NCBI GenBank assembly: GCA_031291685.1
Contig: JARLIP010000105.1
Coordinates: forward strand, 1 to 36,784
Length of the DNA stretch: 36,784 bases
Source of the DNA: Caulobacteraceae bacterium
GTDB lineage: Bacteria > Pseudomonadota > Alphaproteobacteria > Caulobacterales > Caulobacteraceae
Reading direction: 5' to 3'
Position numbers and translations under genes: made by a program. Each line of letters begins with the position of its first letter. Position 1 is the stretch's first letter. Shown one piece after another: positions 20,935 to 29,930 of this stretch. The notes under the pieces are model-generated. The model saw only the letters and a program-made list of their open reading frames with translations, did not search any database and was not told where the DNA came from.

Positions 20935-21570
20935 ATGGACTTCGAGGCGATGCGCCGGGGGGCGGAGACGCCGCAGATCGCCGGACGCGGCCAGATCGCC
21001 GCGGTGGCCAACGACCTGGCCGCCGCCTTCGAGCCCGATCCCGATTTCGCCTGGTTCAGCCGCCCGGACGAGCGGCGGGACACGGCCCGGGCCGGCTTCT
21101 TCCGCTTCGCCCTGCGCCGGATGCGGCGGGCGGGGGGCGAGATCCTGCGGCCGGCCACCGGGGGCGCGGCGGCGGTGTGGATCGCCTCGGAACGGATCGC
21201 CCCCACCCCGCTGCTGACCGAGCTGACCGGCCTGCCGACCCTGCTGGCCCTGACCGGCTGGGGCCGCTTTGGGCGCCTGACCCAGATGCGCGACGCCATG
21301 GCCAAGCATCACCCCCATGATCGCCCGCACGACTATCTCTATTTCCTGGGGGTCACCCCCGAGGCCCAGGGCCACGGGATCGGCTCACGCCTGCTGAAAT
21401 CCCGCCTGGCCCAGTTGGACGCCGCGGGCCGCCCGGCCTTCCTGGAGACCGCCACCGAGGCCAATGTGCGCCTCTACGGCCGCCACGGCTTCACCGTGAT
21501 CGCCGAGTTCCGGCCGGGCGCAAGCGGCCCGACCAACTGGTCCATGTGGCGAGAGCCGCAGGTGGCTTAG
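20935..21570 (+). CDS. GNAT family N-acetyltransferase
   Basis: 211 aa. The acetyl-CoA-binding motif A is LYFLGVTPEAQGHGIGSRLLKSRL (about 134-157; Q/R-x-x-G-x-G/A) and motif B is FLETATEANVRLYGRHGFTV (about 169-188). The N-terminal half covers AFEPDPDFAWF, common in a group of GNATs of unknown substrate. It follows coq7 after 33 bp, where CCCGGGCGCCGGGC could form a small hairpin. The stop overlaps that of the convergent polymerase gene by 4 bp. Confidence 0.85.
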   Translation: MDFEAMRRGAETPQIAGRGQIAAVANDLAAAFEPDPDFAWFSRPDERRDTARAGFFRFALRRMRRAGGEILRPATGGAAAVWIASERIAPTPLLTELTGLPTLLALTGWGRFGRLTQMRDAMAKHHPHDRPHDYLYFLGVTPEAQGHGIGSRLLKSRLAQLDAAGRPAFLETATEANVRLYGRHGFTVIAEFRPGASGPTNWSMWREPQVA

Positions 21571-22949
21571 GCGTTGGCCACGCCCTGATCCACCCGCCGA
21601 CTACGGGACCGCGACCGGCTGCTGGCGGCGCTGGACGCCCGCGCTGGCGCGCCGATGCGCTCGCCATAGCGCTTGAGGTTGTAGAGCCCGATGATCGCGA
21701 CGGCCCCAAACAACGGTAGGGCTCCGAGGGGTTTCATCGCCATCACCTCATCGGTTCCGGATATCAACCAGGCCGCCAGGAACAGGGTCAGGGCGTTCCG
21801 AACCCCCTCCAGTTGTTCGGGCAACCTGCGGGACCACGCCGCCACAAGCGCTCCAATGACCGCGGCGCCCAGGACGGCGGTATCGATCCAGCCCAAATTG
21901 ATCAGGGCGTCGAGATAGGCGTTGTGGGCATTGGGAACGTTGAAAAGCTTGAAAAACCGCGCGGTCATCTCAGCGGAATTGCTGTAGTCGTAGCCTGCCC
22001 CGGTGATCGGATATTGACCCGCGAATTCTCGCGCCACGTGCCAGATATCGGTTCGACCACTCAGGGTTTCCCCCTTGCCAAGCGCCCTCAGAACCGAGTC
22101 GACCACGACACCCCTGAGGAGCAAGATCGCCGTACAACCGATGGCGACCGCGATCCCGCCCAGGACGCGAAATACACCCCGTGGCCACAGAAGCCCGTAA
22201 TAGATCCCCGGCAATATCGCCGCGAGCACAAGGCCCGTCGAAGAACTCGCCTTGTAGATGCAGAGTAGCGCCAAGGCGAGAGACACCAGCCACAGAGCCG
22301 TCGGACGCAACAAATCGCGGCCGGTGACGACAAGCACACCGAAGCTAACACCACAGAACTGACCCAGAACGTTCTTATGGTTATAAAGCCCACGCCATTC
22401 GCCACTGGAACTGGCTCCATAAACGTCTGTCCCCCCAGTGATCCCATAACGGGGCAGCAAGAACACGGTAAGGATATTCAAGACAAAGCTGGCGGCGAGC
22501 ATATAGGCTAGGCAGCGCAAGGCTTGCTTCGGCGAGAGCCGCGTAAACACTCCAAGGACGGCGAAAACCGTGCCCAAATACCCCCAAAATCGCAAAATGC
22601 ACAGCTTCACGTCTTGAGCCGTCACCAGCAACAACATGGTCAGGAGCAGGAAGGCGGCGAACGGCCAGCAACGGCGCAAGAGCGCCAACGCTCGGTTGCG
22701 GTCGTAGATGAGGACCGCCAGAGGAATCAGGGGAACAACATCGCTGATGTAGGAATAGAGGGGACTGACGCTATTTAGCAGGTTCGCTCCGGACGGGTTG
22801 GCCCCCGAGAGCAGCAGATACCAAGGCCCGGTCAACCAGAACATCAGCAGGCCCCAGCCGAACTTTTCCAGGGTGCTAACGGACGCGGAACGCTCACGCG
22901 CTACGGTGGAACGCCCCCGCGATACGGTCAAACTAGGCGGTTGGGCCAT
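21567..22949 (-). CDS. O-antigen ligase / polysaccharide polymerase-like membrane protein (Wzy/WaaL family)
   Basis: 460 aa with 10-12 hydrophobic segments. Family blocks are WRGLYNHKNVLGQF (about 185-198), ASSSTGLVLA, LSGRTDIWHVAREFAGQYPITGAGYDY (large periplasmic loop, about 299-325) and NAHNAYLDALINLGW with the conserved histidine. Such enzymes join undecaprenyl-linked oligosaccharides (Wzy) or attach a glycan to lipid A or another acceptor (WaaL). The many glycosyltransferases to the right point to exopolysaccharide assembly. The tail is Ser/Arg-rich (SRSRSRSRR), presumably cytoplasmic. Start ATG at 22949; the gene is divergent from the deacetylase. Confidence 0.85.
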   Translation of the reverse strand: MAQPPSLTVSRGRSTVARERSASVSTLEKFGWGLLMFWLTGPWYLLLSGANPSGANLLNSVSPLYSYISDVVPLIPLAVLIYDRNRALALLRRCWPFAAFLLLTMLLLVTAQDVKLCILRFWGYLGTVFAVLGVFTRLSPKQALRCLAYMLAASFVLNILTVFLLPRYGITGGTDVYGASSSGEWRGLYNHKNVLGQFCGVSFGVLVVTGRDLLRPTALWLVSLALALLCIYKASSSTGLVLAAILPGIYYGLLWPRGVFRVLGGIAVAIGCTAILLLRGVVVDSVLRALGKGETLSGRTDIWHVAREFAGQYPITGAGYDYSNSAEMTARFFKLFNVPNAHNAYLDALINLGWIDTAVLGAAVIGALVAAWSRRLPEQLEGVRNALTLFLAAWLISGTDEVMAMKPLGALPLFGAVAIIGLYNLKRYGERIGAPARASSAASSRSRSRSRRVDQGVANA

Positions 22950-23226
22950 TCAGCTTTCCACTATATGCGTCGCCAGATGGGTTCCGAACTTCACCGGACC
23001 GACGCGATTGCACACGACCGAGGCGTATCGTCCAACTAACAGTTCACCGGGCCATTTTCCAGTAGGCGGCCCCGTCCGGATCATGAGCAATCTTCAGGCC
23101 AGACTGCGGCGGACTGGAGCGGGTCCACATCATTTTTACGTTCTTGGCTAACAAATTATAGGCAGGACCACAGCCTGGCCGCCGCCCGGCCTCATTGAGG
23201 CGATCGCGTTCGGATGAGGACACGCT
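22950..23226. promoter_or_regulatory. divergent region between the Wzy-like and PIG-L genes
   Basis: 277 bp. TTTTAC (23134-23139) and TATAGG (23157-23162), 17 bp apart, form a candidate promoter for the PIG-L gene, with a moderate -10 and a poor -35. No other gene is seen. Confidence 0.3.
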
Positions 23227-24054
23227 TTGTTGCGACGCAAACTGAAAACCCTGGCCATCGAGCTGGAATCCCAGGGGATCTCGGTGTTCCGTCGCCTCGC
23301 CTACCTGGCGGCGCGGGACATCACCGACGAGATCGCGGGCGGGCCGATCCTGGTGGTCGCGCCGCATCCCGACGATGAAACCCTTGGCTGCGGCGCCACG
23401 ATCCTGCGCGCCCGCGACCGGGGGCAGAGAGTCCAGGTGGTGATCGTCACCGACGGACAGGCCTCCCACCATTCGGCGTGGTTCACGCGGGATCAACTGG
23501 TCGCCCTGCGCCAGGCCGAGGCCATCGCCGCCTGCGAGCGCCTGGGCGTGGCGGCGCATGACGTGATCTTCCTGGGCTACCCCGACGGGGAGGCGCAACG
23601 CCATCTCGAAGAGGGCCGCCGCGCGATCAAGGCCGTGGCCGACGCCCTGGCGCCGGGGCTGATCCTCTATTCCAGCGCGCTCGACTCCCATCCCGACCAC
23701 CGCGCCGTGGCCGCCATGGTCGAGCCCCTCGCGTACGACGCCCCGGCCGGCCGGCGGGTGCTCGGCTATCCGGTCTGGTTCTGGCGACTGCGGACCTGGT
23801 TCAAATTGGGACAGATGCTTCGCGGCCTTGGTCAGGTCAGTATTGTGCGGGTATCGACAGGGGATCTGATCGAACGAAAGCGCCTCGCCCTCGCCGCCCA
23901 CCGGTCTCAGTTCGAAAATCTCACCGGCGAACCCGGATGGGAGGTGCTCAGGCCGAGTTTCGCAAGGCACTTCCTCGGGCCGAACGAGGTATTCTTTGAG
24001 CCGAAGGCCGGCCGATCGCCACCGGCGCCGAATTCGGCGGCGACGGGTTCGTGA
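23227..24054 (+). CDS. PIG-L family deacetylase
   Basis: 275 aa. The zinc/catalytic motif is APHPDDETLGCG (H47, D49, D50) and the second metal motif is DSHPDHRAV (H155, D157, H158). PIG-L (LmbE-like) enzymes remove N-acetyl groups from GlcNAc-containing lipids, oligosaccharides or small molecules. Inside a glycosyltransferase cluster it probably de-N-acetylates a sugar of the polysaccharide or its lipid-linked precursor. The start is a TTG at 23227 (or the next codon, also TTG) after GAGGA. The last 107 bp overlap the convergent glycosyltransferase gene, so one of the two C-terminal tails may be an extension acquired by loss of a stop codon. Confidence 0.86.
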   Translation: MLRRKLKTLAIELESQGISVFRRLAYLAARDITDEIAGGPILVVAPHPDDETLGCGATILRARDRGQRVQVVIVTDGQASHHSAWFTRDQLVALRQAEAIAACERLGVAAHDVIFLGYPDGEAQRHLEEGRRAIKAVADALAPGLILYSSALDSHPDHRAVAAMVEPLAYDAPAGRRVLGYPVWFWRLRTWFKLGQMLRGLGQVSIVRVSTGDLIERKRLALAAHRSQFENLTGEPGWEVLRPSFARHFLGPNEVFFEPKAGRSPPAPNSAATGS

Positions 24055-25297
24055 TTTCCACGCGATCATTGAGGATCGCGGTCAGGGATTCGGCCCACTG
24101 ATCGGCGGTGTTGCCCATGTCCTGGGTGGTTTTCACCGCCCGCCGGCTCATGGCCGCGACCAGCCGATCATCGTGCAGCAGCCGGCGGATCTGTTCGGCG
24201 AAGGCCTCCGGATCGCGGACGTCGCAGCTGAGGCCGACGCCCCGCTCGACGATCTCTTCGGCCAGGAGAGCCTCCTTGGTCAGGATCACCGGCAGGCCGC
24301 TCCAAAGGGCCTCGACAGCCACCATGCCAAAGGGCTCCGGCACGCGGCTGGACATGATCAGCGCCCGGGCGCTGCGCACCAGGGGCTCGATCTCTTCCAT
24401 CGACCGCCATCCGGAGAAGATGAATTCCGGGTATGCCTTCTCAAGCTCGGCGCGCATCGGACCATCGCCGATGAAGCGCATGGTCGCTCCGGCCAACCGC
24501 GCCGCGCGGGCGGCCAGATCGGGGCCTTTTTCCCGCTCCAGGCGGCCGACAAAGATGAATTCCTTGTTTTGTTCCGCGGGGATACGGTCCGGCGAGAAAG
24601 GACGGATCGGGTTGCGTAGCACCCGCATCGCGCTGGCTGGCAGATCACCGCGCACCAGATAGGGCCGCATGCCCTCGTGCAGGGTCAGCATGACCGGATG
24701 TTCGGCTTGGACGTCGAAAATCATCTTGCGCGACATCTGCCGCGCGACCCGCCAGATCTTGTGGGCATAGTTGCGGCGGTCGCAATTGGTCGCCAGGCAC
24801 TGGACCGACATCGGCGTCAGCGGGCAGCTCGTGTCGCGCCTATAGTTCAGGTAGCCGCCATTGGGGCAGGCCATGAAGTAGTCATGGATGGTCATCACCA
24901 ATCGGCCCCGCACGCGCTTGAGCGGCAGGAAGATCGAGGGCGACAGGATGTGAGACCAGTTGTGCAGGTGATAGACGGTCGAAGGCGTATCGTTCTTCGC
25001 GATCCATCGCGACAGCATCTCCGCCGCGCGGCGATTGAACAGCCCCCGCAGCCCGCCTTCCAGGCGCGCGATCTCTAGAATCGGCCGCTCGGCAAGGGCC
25101 ACGACCTCAATGCCCAGGTCGGTCAGGAGCGGGTTGCGGCCATCGTCGCCAGTCACCAGGGTGACCGCGACGCCCCGCGCCCGCAGCGCCGTGGCCTCGG
25201 CCAAGGCCACCTCGGTGGCGCCGCCGCGAGCGATGGAGGTGTCATTGATGATGACAACGCGGCTGACCGACAATTTCGCCTTCCTCAAAGGAAACAT
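23948..25297 (-). CDS. glycosyltransferase family 4 protein
   Basis: 449 aa GT-B enzyme. The N-terminal donor-side motif is IINDTSIARGGATEVALAEATALRARG; the C-terminal nucleotide-sugar domain contains FIFVGRLEREKGPDLAARAARLAG and the EX7E motif in VPEPFGMVAVEALWSGLPV. A cysteine-containing insert (ACPNGGYLNYRRDTSCPLTPM...CLATNCDRRNY, about 145-185) is typical of a subgroup of surface-polysaccharide transferases. The ATG at 25297 is preferred to a TTG at 25303; neither has a strong ribosome site. The C-terminal 35 residues, rich in Pro, Ser and Arg, are encoded opposite the 3' end of the PIG-L gene. Confidence 0.87.
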   Translation of the reverse strand: MFPLRKAKLSVSRVVIINDTSIARGGATEVALAEATALRARGVAVTLVTGDDGRNPLLTDLGIEVVALAERPILEIARLEGGLRGLFNRRAAEMLSRWIAKNDTPSTVYHLHNWSHILSPSIFLPLKRVRGRLVMTIHDYFMACPNGGYLNYRRDTSCPLTPMSVQCLATNCDRRNYAHKIWRVARQMSRKMIFDVQAEHPVMLTLHEGMRPYLVRGDLPASAMRVLRNPIRPFSPDRIPAEQNKEFIFVGRLEREKGPDLAARAARLAGATMRFIGDGPMRAELEKAYPEFIFSGWRSMEEIEPLVRSARALIMSSRVPEPFGMVAVEALWSGLPVILTKEALLAEEIVERGVGLSCDVRDPEAFAEQIRRLLHDDRLVAAMSRRAVKTTQDMGNTADQWAESLTAILNDRVEITNPSPPNSAPVAIGRPSAQRIPRSARGSALRNSA

Positions 25298-26384
25298 GGT
25301 CAACCGTGCGACCTCTCGACACTTTCCGAGCAGTCAGCGCGTATCGGGGCGGACACGGAAAACACAGTGAGGGCGAGAAGCGCGGACGTCAATCTGGAGA
25401 GACTGTAGCTCATTTGTATCAATCCGGGTCAAAACGGCTTCGCAACTTCATCCCGCCCGGGCGCCCGCTCAGCGACGCCTGACAAGATTTCCCTTGGCTT
25501 ACAATGACTCCGCTCGCCTGAATGAGCCGCGCGGATTGCATTCCAGCAAAGGTCACAGTCCAGCTACGCAGGATCGGCGCCAAACTGGACTGAGCCAGAT
25601 AAGCGAGCACATATCGTAGCGGCTCAGCTACAAAGCCCCATGGGTTGTGTAGCCAAACAGAAGCGCCACACCCGAGACGAAAACACGCCCGCGACTGACA
25701 CAAATCGGATCGCCCGAAACGGGACGCGGGGCAAGGCGGCGCGCCAAATCGGAGGCCAGGCCTCACCTCCCCCTTTTGCGCCCATGGGCGTTCATATGAT
25801 CCACGGCGTTCCGCCCGGACCAAGCCCCGTCACAATTCCCCCAAAACGAGAGGCGCCGGAAACGTTTCCCGCCAAGAGCGAACCTTAAGACAGGCCGTCA
25901 CCAGCCTGAGATAACAGGCTCGAATCTGGCAGATGTCAGCCACGGGAGCTGGTTTCTGAGGTTATTCGTCTAATCGGCGATCAACGGGTGGTGTAGGCCC
26001 GCCACGGTAAGATTTGTTTTGCCAAAGCCGTCGAAACTCAGCCACAAACGGTCTATTGCACCGCTTGTAAGCAAAGGATGTTCGTCCCTCGTCCATGTCC
26101 CGATCGAAACGCTTTGGCCTTCCGAACTCTTGGACTCGCCCCCGGGTTGGCGTTCGGTGGTAGCTCTTGACATGCAGCAGCATTTATTTCTTCCAGCGCC
26201 CTTGCGGGTCCGTCAGGAAGCTGGGAACCGAATGGCCGGCGCCACGTTTGGGTGGGGCTCCGCCCGTGGGGACGAGCGAACGAAGGTGCGGACTCAGAAC
26301 TTGAGCTCAACAGGGACCGACACGTGGCCGGGGACGCCCTTTGCGTGAGTTCGCCCCCCGCATCGCCAGAATTGGCGGACTAAG
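25298..26384. other. 1.09-kb stretch without a convincing gene inside the polysaccharide cluster
   Basis: Open frames here (for example 25419-25823 and 25962-26183 on the reverse strand, 26019-26348 on the forward strand) are short, overlap each other and show no family motif. GC is lower and more even over codon positions than in coding neighbours. Visible structure: an imperfect dyad with arms GCTACA (25627-25632) and TGTAGC (25648-25653) around CCCATGGG, and a 13-bp palindrome GAGGCC-A-GGCCTC (25752-25764). The region separates divergent glycosyltransferase genes and may hold promoters, a decayed gene or a small RNA. Confidence 0.5.
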
Positions 26385-27431
26385 TTGAGCGCCAGCTACG
26401 TCATCAATGGACGGTTTCGCGGGCGCGCGCCGACGGGCGTGCAGCGCGTCGCCAGCACGATTACGGCCAGGTTGACCGGGCACGCCACGGTGATTTCCCC
26501 CAGGCGCCCGCTCAATGGCGTCGTCGGTCATATGTGGGAGCAATGCGTCCTGCCCGGCCTCGTGGGTGACCGGCTGCTGTGGAGCCCCTGCAACACGGGG
26601 CCGCTGCTGACGGAAAATCAGGTCGTGACCATCCACGACGCCGCCGTGTTCGACTTCCCAGGATCCTTCTCCAATTCGTTCCGCGAAGGCTATCGCCTGC
26701 TCCTGCCGAAGCTGGCCCAGCGGGTGCGGCGCGTGACCACCGTCTCGGAGTTTTCCCGTCAGCGGTTGAGCGAGCACCTGAAGCTGGACGCCGACCGGAT
26801 CGATGTCATCTGGAATGGCGTGGACTCCCATTTCGAGCCACAGCCCGAGGAACACGTCCAGACGGTGACCTCGGCGCTGGGGCTCAAGCCTCAGGAATAT
26901 TTCGCGGCCCTGTCCACCATCGAGCCGCGCAAGAACCTGCAGCTGACCATCAACGCCTGGCAGCAGGCGCGGCAAAGGGCCGGATGTGGTCTGGACGAGA
27001 TGAAGCTGGTGGTGGTGGGCGCCACGGGTCCGGCCAAGATCTTCGGGCGCCACTCGACCACCGCGGCGGCCGAGAACATCATCTTTACCGGCTACCTGCC
27101 GGAGGAACAGCTGCCCGCCGTGCTCGCCGGCGCCCGCGCGGTTCTGTTTCCGAGTCTATATGAGGGCTTCGGGCTGCCGATCGTCGAGGCCATGGCCTGC
27201 GGCACGCCGACCGTCGTCACCCGGCGGGGCAGCCTGCCGGAGGTCGCCGGCGACGCCGCCCTCTATGTGGACGCGATCGACCCCAGCGACCTGGCTGACG
27301 CCATGATCCGCCTGGCCCACGACGACGCGCTTCGCGCCGGTCTCAGCCAAAAGGGCCTGGAACGGGCGAAGCTGTTTTCCTGGGACGCGGCGGCGGCCCA
27401 ATACGACGCCATCCTGTCCCGTTTCGCCTGA
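26385..27431 (+). CDS. glycosyltransferase family 4 protein
   Basis: 348 aa. YVINGRFRGRAPTGVQRVAS at the N terminus is the glycine-rich acceptor loop; VVTIHDAAVFDFPGSF and TTVSEFSRQRL follow. The C-terminal domain shows FAALSTIEPRKNLQLTINAW and the EX7E motif EGFGLPIVE in LFPSLYEGFGLPIVEAMACGTPTV. This pattern is frequent in mannosyl- or rhamnosyl-type transferases of O-antigen and exopolysaccharide loci; the sugar cannot be deduced. The start is a TTG at 26385 after GGCGGACTAAG. It is followed 14 bp later by another glycosyltransferase gene in the same direction. Confidence 0.88.
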   Translation: MSASYVINGRFRGRAPTGVQRVASTITARLTGHATVISPRRPLNGVVGHMWEQCVLPGLVGDRLLWSPCNTGPLLTENQVVTIHDAAVFDFPGSFSNSFREGYRLLLPKLAQRVRRVTTVSEFSRQRLSEHLKLDADRIDVIWNGVDSHFEPQPEEHVQTVTSALGLKPQEYFAALSTIEPRKNLQLTINAWQQARQRAGCGLDEMKLVVVGATGPAKIFGRHSTTAAAENIIFTGYLPEEQLPAVLAGARAVLFPSLYEGFGLPIVEAMACGTPTVVTRRGSLPEVAGDAALYVDAIDPSDLADAMIRLAHDDALRAGLSQKGLERAKLFSWDAAAAQYDAILSRFA

Positions 27432-27445
27432 AGAGGGCAGCCGCC

Positions 27446-28609
27446 GTGAAAGTCGCCGTCATTCACTACTGGCTTGTGGCCATGCGCGGCGGCGAGCGCG
27501 TGCTGGAGCGCATCCTGGCGATGTATCCGGACGCGGACCTGTTCACCCACGTCTATGATCCCGACGTCCTGACGCCGATCATCAGAAACAGGACCATCAA
27601 GACCACCTTCATCAGCAAGCTGCCGGGCGCCCGGGTTCACTATCAGAAATACCTGTCACTGATGCCCCTCGCCCTCGAGGAGCTGGATCTGAACGACTAC
27701 GATCTGGTGATCAGCTGCGAGGCGGGGCCGGCCAAGGGCGTCATCCCGCGCCCGGATTCAACCCACGTCTGTTACTGCCATTCGCCCATGCGCTACATCT
27801 GGGACCAGTACCATACCTATAAGGGCGCGGCGGGACGGGCGGCGCGCTTCATGATGCCGACCATGTCGCATCTGCTGCGGCAGTGGGATGTCGCTAGTTC
27901 AGCGCGGGTGGACAGCTTCGCCGCCAACTCGGAATTCATCGCCGCCCGGATCGAGAAATATTATCGTCGGGACGCGACGGTCGTGCATCCTCCGGTCGAT
28001 GTCGAGGCCTTCTCCGCCGCGGCGACCACCGATCTGGATGACGCCTTTGTCTGGATCGGCCAGTTGGTGCCCTATAAGCGCCCCGACCTGGCGGTGGAGG
28101 CCTTCAATCGCCTGGGCCTGCCCCTGGTGGTGGTCGGCAAGGGCGGCGAGAAGAAGCGGCTGCAGGCCATGGCCGGGCCCAATATCAAGTTCGTGGACTC
28201 CCTGTCCTTCAAGGACCTTTGCAACCTGTGCGCCCGGTCCCGCGGGCTGATCTTCACCTCCAAGGAAGACTTCGGCATCACCCCGGTGGAGGTGATGGCG
28301 GCTGGCCGACCGGTCCTGGCCTTCGGCGAGGGCGGCGCCCTGGAAACCATGGCCGAAAACGTGACCGGCCTGTTCTATTACGAGCAGACCCCCGAGGCCC
28401 TGGTCGCGGCGGTGGAAGATCTAATCCGGTGGATGCCGCATTTCGAACCCGCGGCCGCCCAGGCCCACGCGCGGCGGTTCTCCCCCGAGATGTTCGACGC
28501 CAATTTCAAGACCTTCGTCCTTGAGGCCCAGTCCCGGCAGCGCGCCCCTGGCCGCCCCCTCAGACCCGACGCGACGCCCCTGGCCCTCGCGCCCGGCACG
28601 GAAGACTAG
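27446..28609 (+). CDS. glycosyltransferase family 4 protein
   Basis: 387 aa. N terminus KVAVIHYWLVAMRGGERVLE, then HVCYCHSPMRYIWDQYHTY (about 107-125), a block that recurs in GT4 mannosyltransferases of exopolysaccharide operons. The sugar-nucleotide domain has FVWIGQLVPYKRPDLAVEAFNRLGLPLVVVGKG and EDFGITPVEVMAAGRPV (EX7E). The start is a GTG at 27446 after AAGAGGGCAG. The two-gene unit with the preceding transferase is probably one operon. The Pro/Arg-rich tail after about residue 360 is not conserved-looking. Confidence 0.88.
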   Translation: MKVAVIHYWLVAMRGGERVLERILAMYPDADLFTHVYDPDVLTPIIRNRTIKTTFISKLPGARVHYQKYLSLMPLALEELDLNDYDLVISCEAGPAKGVIPRPDSTHVCYCHSPMRYIWDQYHTYKGAAGRAARFMMPTMSHLLRQWDVASSARVDSFAANSEFIAARIEKYYRRDATVVHPPVDVEAFSAAATTDLDDAFVWIGQLVPYKRPDLAVEAFNRLGLPLVVVGKGGEKKRLQAMAGPNIKFVDSLSFKDLCNLCARSRGLIFTSKEDFGITPVEVMAAGRPVLAFGEGGALETMAENVTGLFYYEQTPEALVAAVEDLIRWMPHFEPAAAQAHARRFSPEMFDANFKTFVLEAQSRQRAPGRPLRPDATPLALAPGTED

Positions 28610-28626
28610 AAGAGAGCCCTTCGCCC

Positions 28627-28656
28627 GTCAGCCGTGGCGCCGGTCAGCCGTGGCGC
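28627..28656. repeat. 16-bp-period tandem duplication at the 3' end of a glycosyltransferase gene
   Basis: GTCAGCCGTGGCGC occurs at 28627-28640 and 28643-28656. The right copy encodes the last codons and the stop of the leftward gene ending at 28644; the left copy is just past the stop. It looks like a small replication-slippage duplication. Confidence 0.7.
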
Positions 28657-29837
28657 TTGCGCCAGAGCCGGTCCACGATCGCCATCATCTTTTCCGTGCG
28701 GCTCTCATAGGTATTGTCCTGGGCGGCGGCCAGGCGCTTTTCCAGCGGCGGCCCGCCCCCCGCGACCGCCTCATCCAGGGCGGCGGCGAAGGCCTCTGGC
28801 CCATCACAGAAGGTTGCCACCTCGCCATAGCCACTGAGGGCCGGCAGGGAGGTCGCCACCACGGGCAGGCCCGCGGCGAGATACTCGAAGAACTTCATCG
28901 GGAACATCGAGCGGGTATATTCATTGGCCAGACTGGGCAGGATGGCGACGTCCATGCCCTTCAGATAGGCGGGCAGGCTGTCGTAGGCGCGGCCGCCCAT
29001 CAGATGGATGTTGTCGCACCCCTCCAGCAGGGAAGCATCCGTCCACGGATCGCCCTCCCCCACTTCGCCGATCATCACGAACGACATGTCCGGCCGGCTG
29101 TCAGCGACCGCGCGGATCAGGGGCAGATCCAGCTTGTAGCCGGAGATGGCGCCGACGAAACCGACACGCGGGCTGGGGATCTTTGCCAGATCGTCCGGCG
29201 CCGCCGTCTCGGGCGCCCGGGCCTTGGCGAAGTGCTGATAGTCGGCGACGTTGGGGAAGAAGTAGGTCTCCGGATTGCTGGTCCGGTGCATCTCATAGAG
29301 GTTGGGCGCGGTGGTGAAGATCACATCCGCCCGCCGGGTCAGCTCCGCCTCCGCCGTCAGGATCGCCTCGCGGGGCATTCCGGGCTGGGCCTTGATATCG
29401 TCCACGGCGTGATAGACCAGAAAGTCGAAGCGTCCGGTGTCGAACAGTTCGGTGGTCAGGGGCGAATAGGCCCATAGCAGCCTGGGCTTCAAACCGGCCA
29501 TGGCGCTGCCCACCGATACCCCGAAGGACAGGAGCAGCCGGTTCAGCCAGCGGACCATCTTCAGATTATGCAGCGGCACGAGAACCGGCGACCAGACCCA
29601 GATATTTTCCTGGACCTTTCTGGGCGCGCGAAATCCACGCTTCAACCGCCGCCAGATCCGGCTGAGATCCCGGTGGGTCGCCGTGGGACGGCGCAAGCCC
29701 AGAGATTCTATATAGAGAACCCGATGCCCCCTACGGGCCAATTGAACGGCGACGTGCTGCTTATTGGTCCAATAAGGATTGTCCCAATCCGCCGTCGACA
29801 CCATCAAAATTTCAGCCAGGCCTGCGGTTGAATTCAT
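28644..29837 (-). CDS. GT-B fold glycosyltransferase lacking the first Glu of EX7E
   Basis: 397 aa. The N terminus AEILMVSTADWDNPYWTNKQHVAVQLARRGHRVLYIE and the middle KPRLLWAYSPLTTELFD...VYHAVDDI are typical of a group of exopolysaccharide transferases. The C-terminal domain has RVGFVGAISGYKLDLPLI and LPSLANEYTRSMFPMKFFEYLAAGLPVV. The position of the first glutamate of EX7E is a serine (S-X7-E), as in several GumK-like or capsule transferases that use the PMK..EYLA pattern. The ATG at 29837 begins at the right place; a GTG at 29891 would add an unlikely 18-residue leader. It is the last gene of a four-gene leftward transferase operon. Confidence 0.84.
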   Translation of the reverse strand: MNSTAGLAEILMVSTADWDNPYWTNKQHVAVQLARRGHRVLYIESLGLRRPTATHRDLSRIWRRLKRGFRAPRKVQENIWVWSPVLVPLHNLKMVRWLNRLLLSFGVSVGSAMAGLKPRLLWAYSPLTTELFDTGRFDFLVYHAVDDIKAQPGMPREAILTAEAELTRRADVIFTTAPNLYEMHRTSNPETYFFPNVADYQHFAKARAPETAAPDDLAKIPSPRVGFVGAISGYKLDLPLIRAVADSRPDMSFVMIGEVGEGDPWTDASLLEGCDNIHLMGGRAYDSLPAYLKGMDVAILPSLANEYTRSMFPMKFFEYLAAGLPVVATSLPALSGYGEVATFCDGPEAFAAALDEAVAGGGPPLEKRLAAAQDNTYESRTEKMMAIVDRLWRKRHG

Positions 29838-29930
29838 CGCTTTTTGTTTGGAACAACGCTCGTGCGGCAATGCTGACACCTTAATCCGCACGGAAACGAT
29901 CGGTCCGTCGCTACCCCTTTCGCTGGATGG

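Noticed and set aside
25419-25823. Reverse-strand frame of 134 codons in the gap of the polysaccharide cluster
   Set aside because: No recognisable motif, high Arg/Ser/Cys content, overlapping frames on both strands and no ribosome site. It reads as non-coding.
25962-26183. Reverse-strand frame of 73 codons resembling a possible transposase or DNA-binding fragment
   Set aside because: The peptide (FDRDMDEGRTSFAYK...) gave no family I can name, and two frames over the same DNA are equally long. Not supported.
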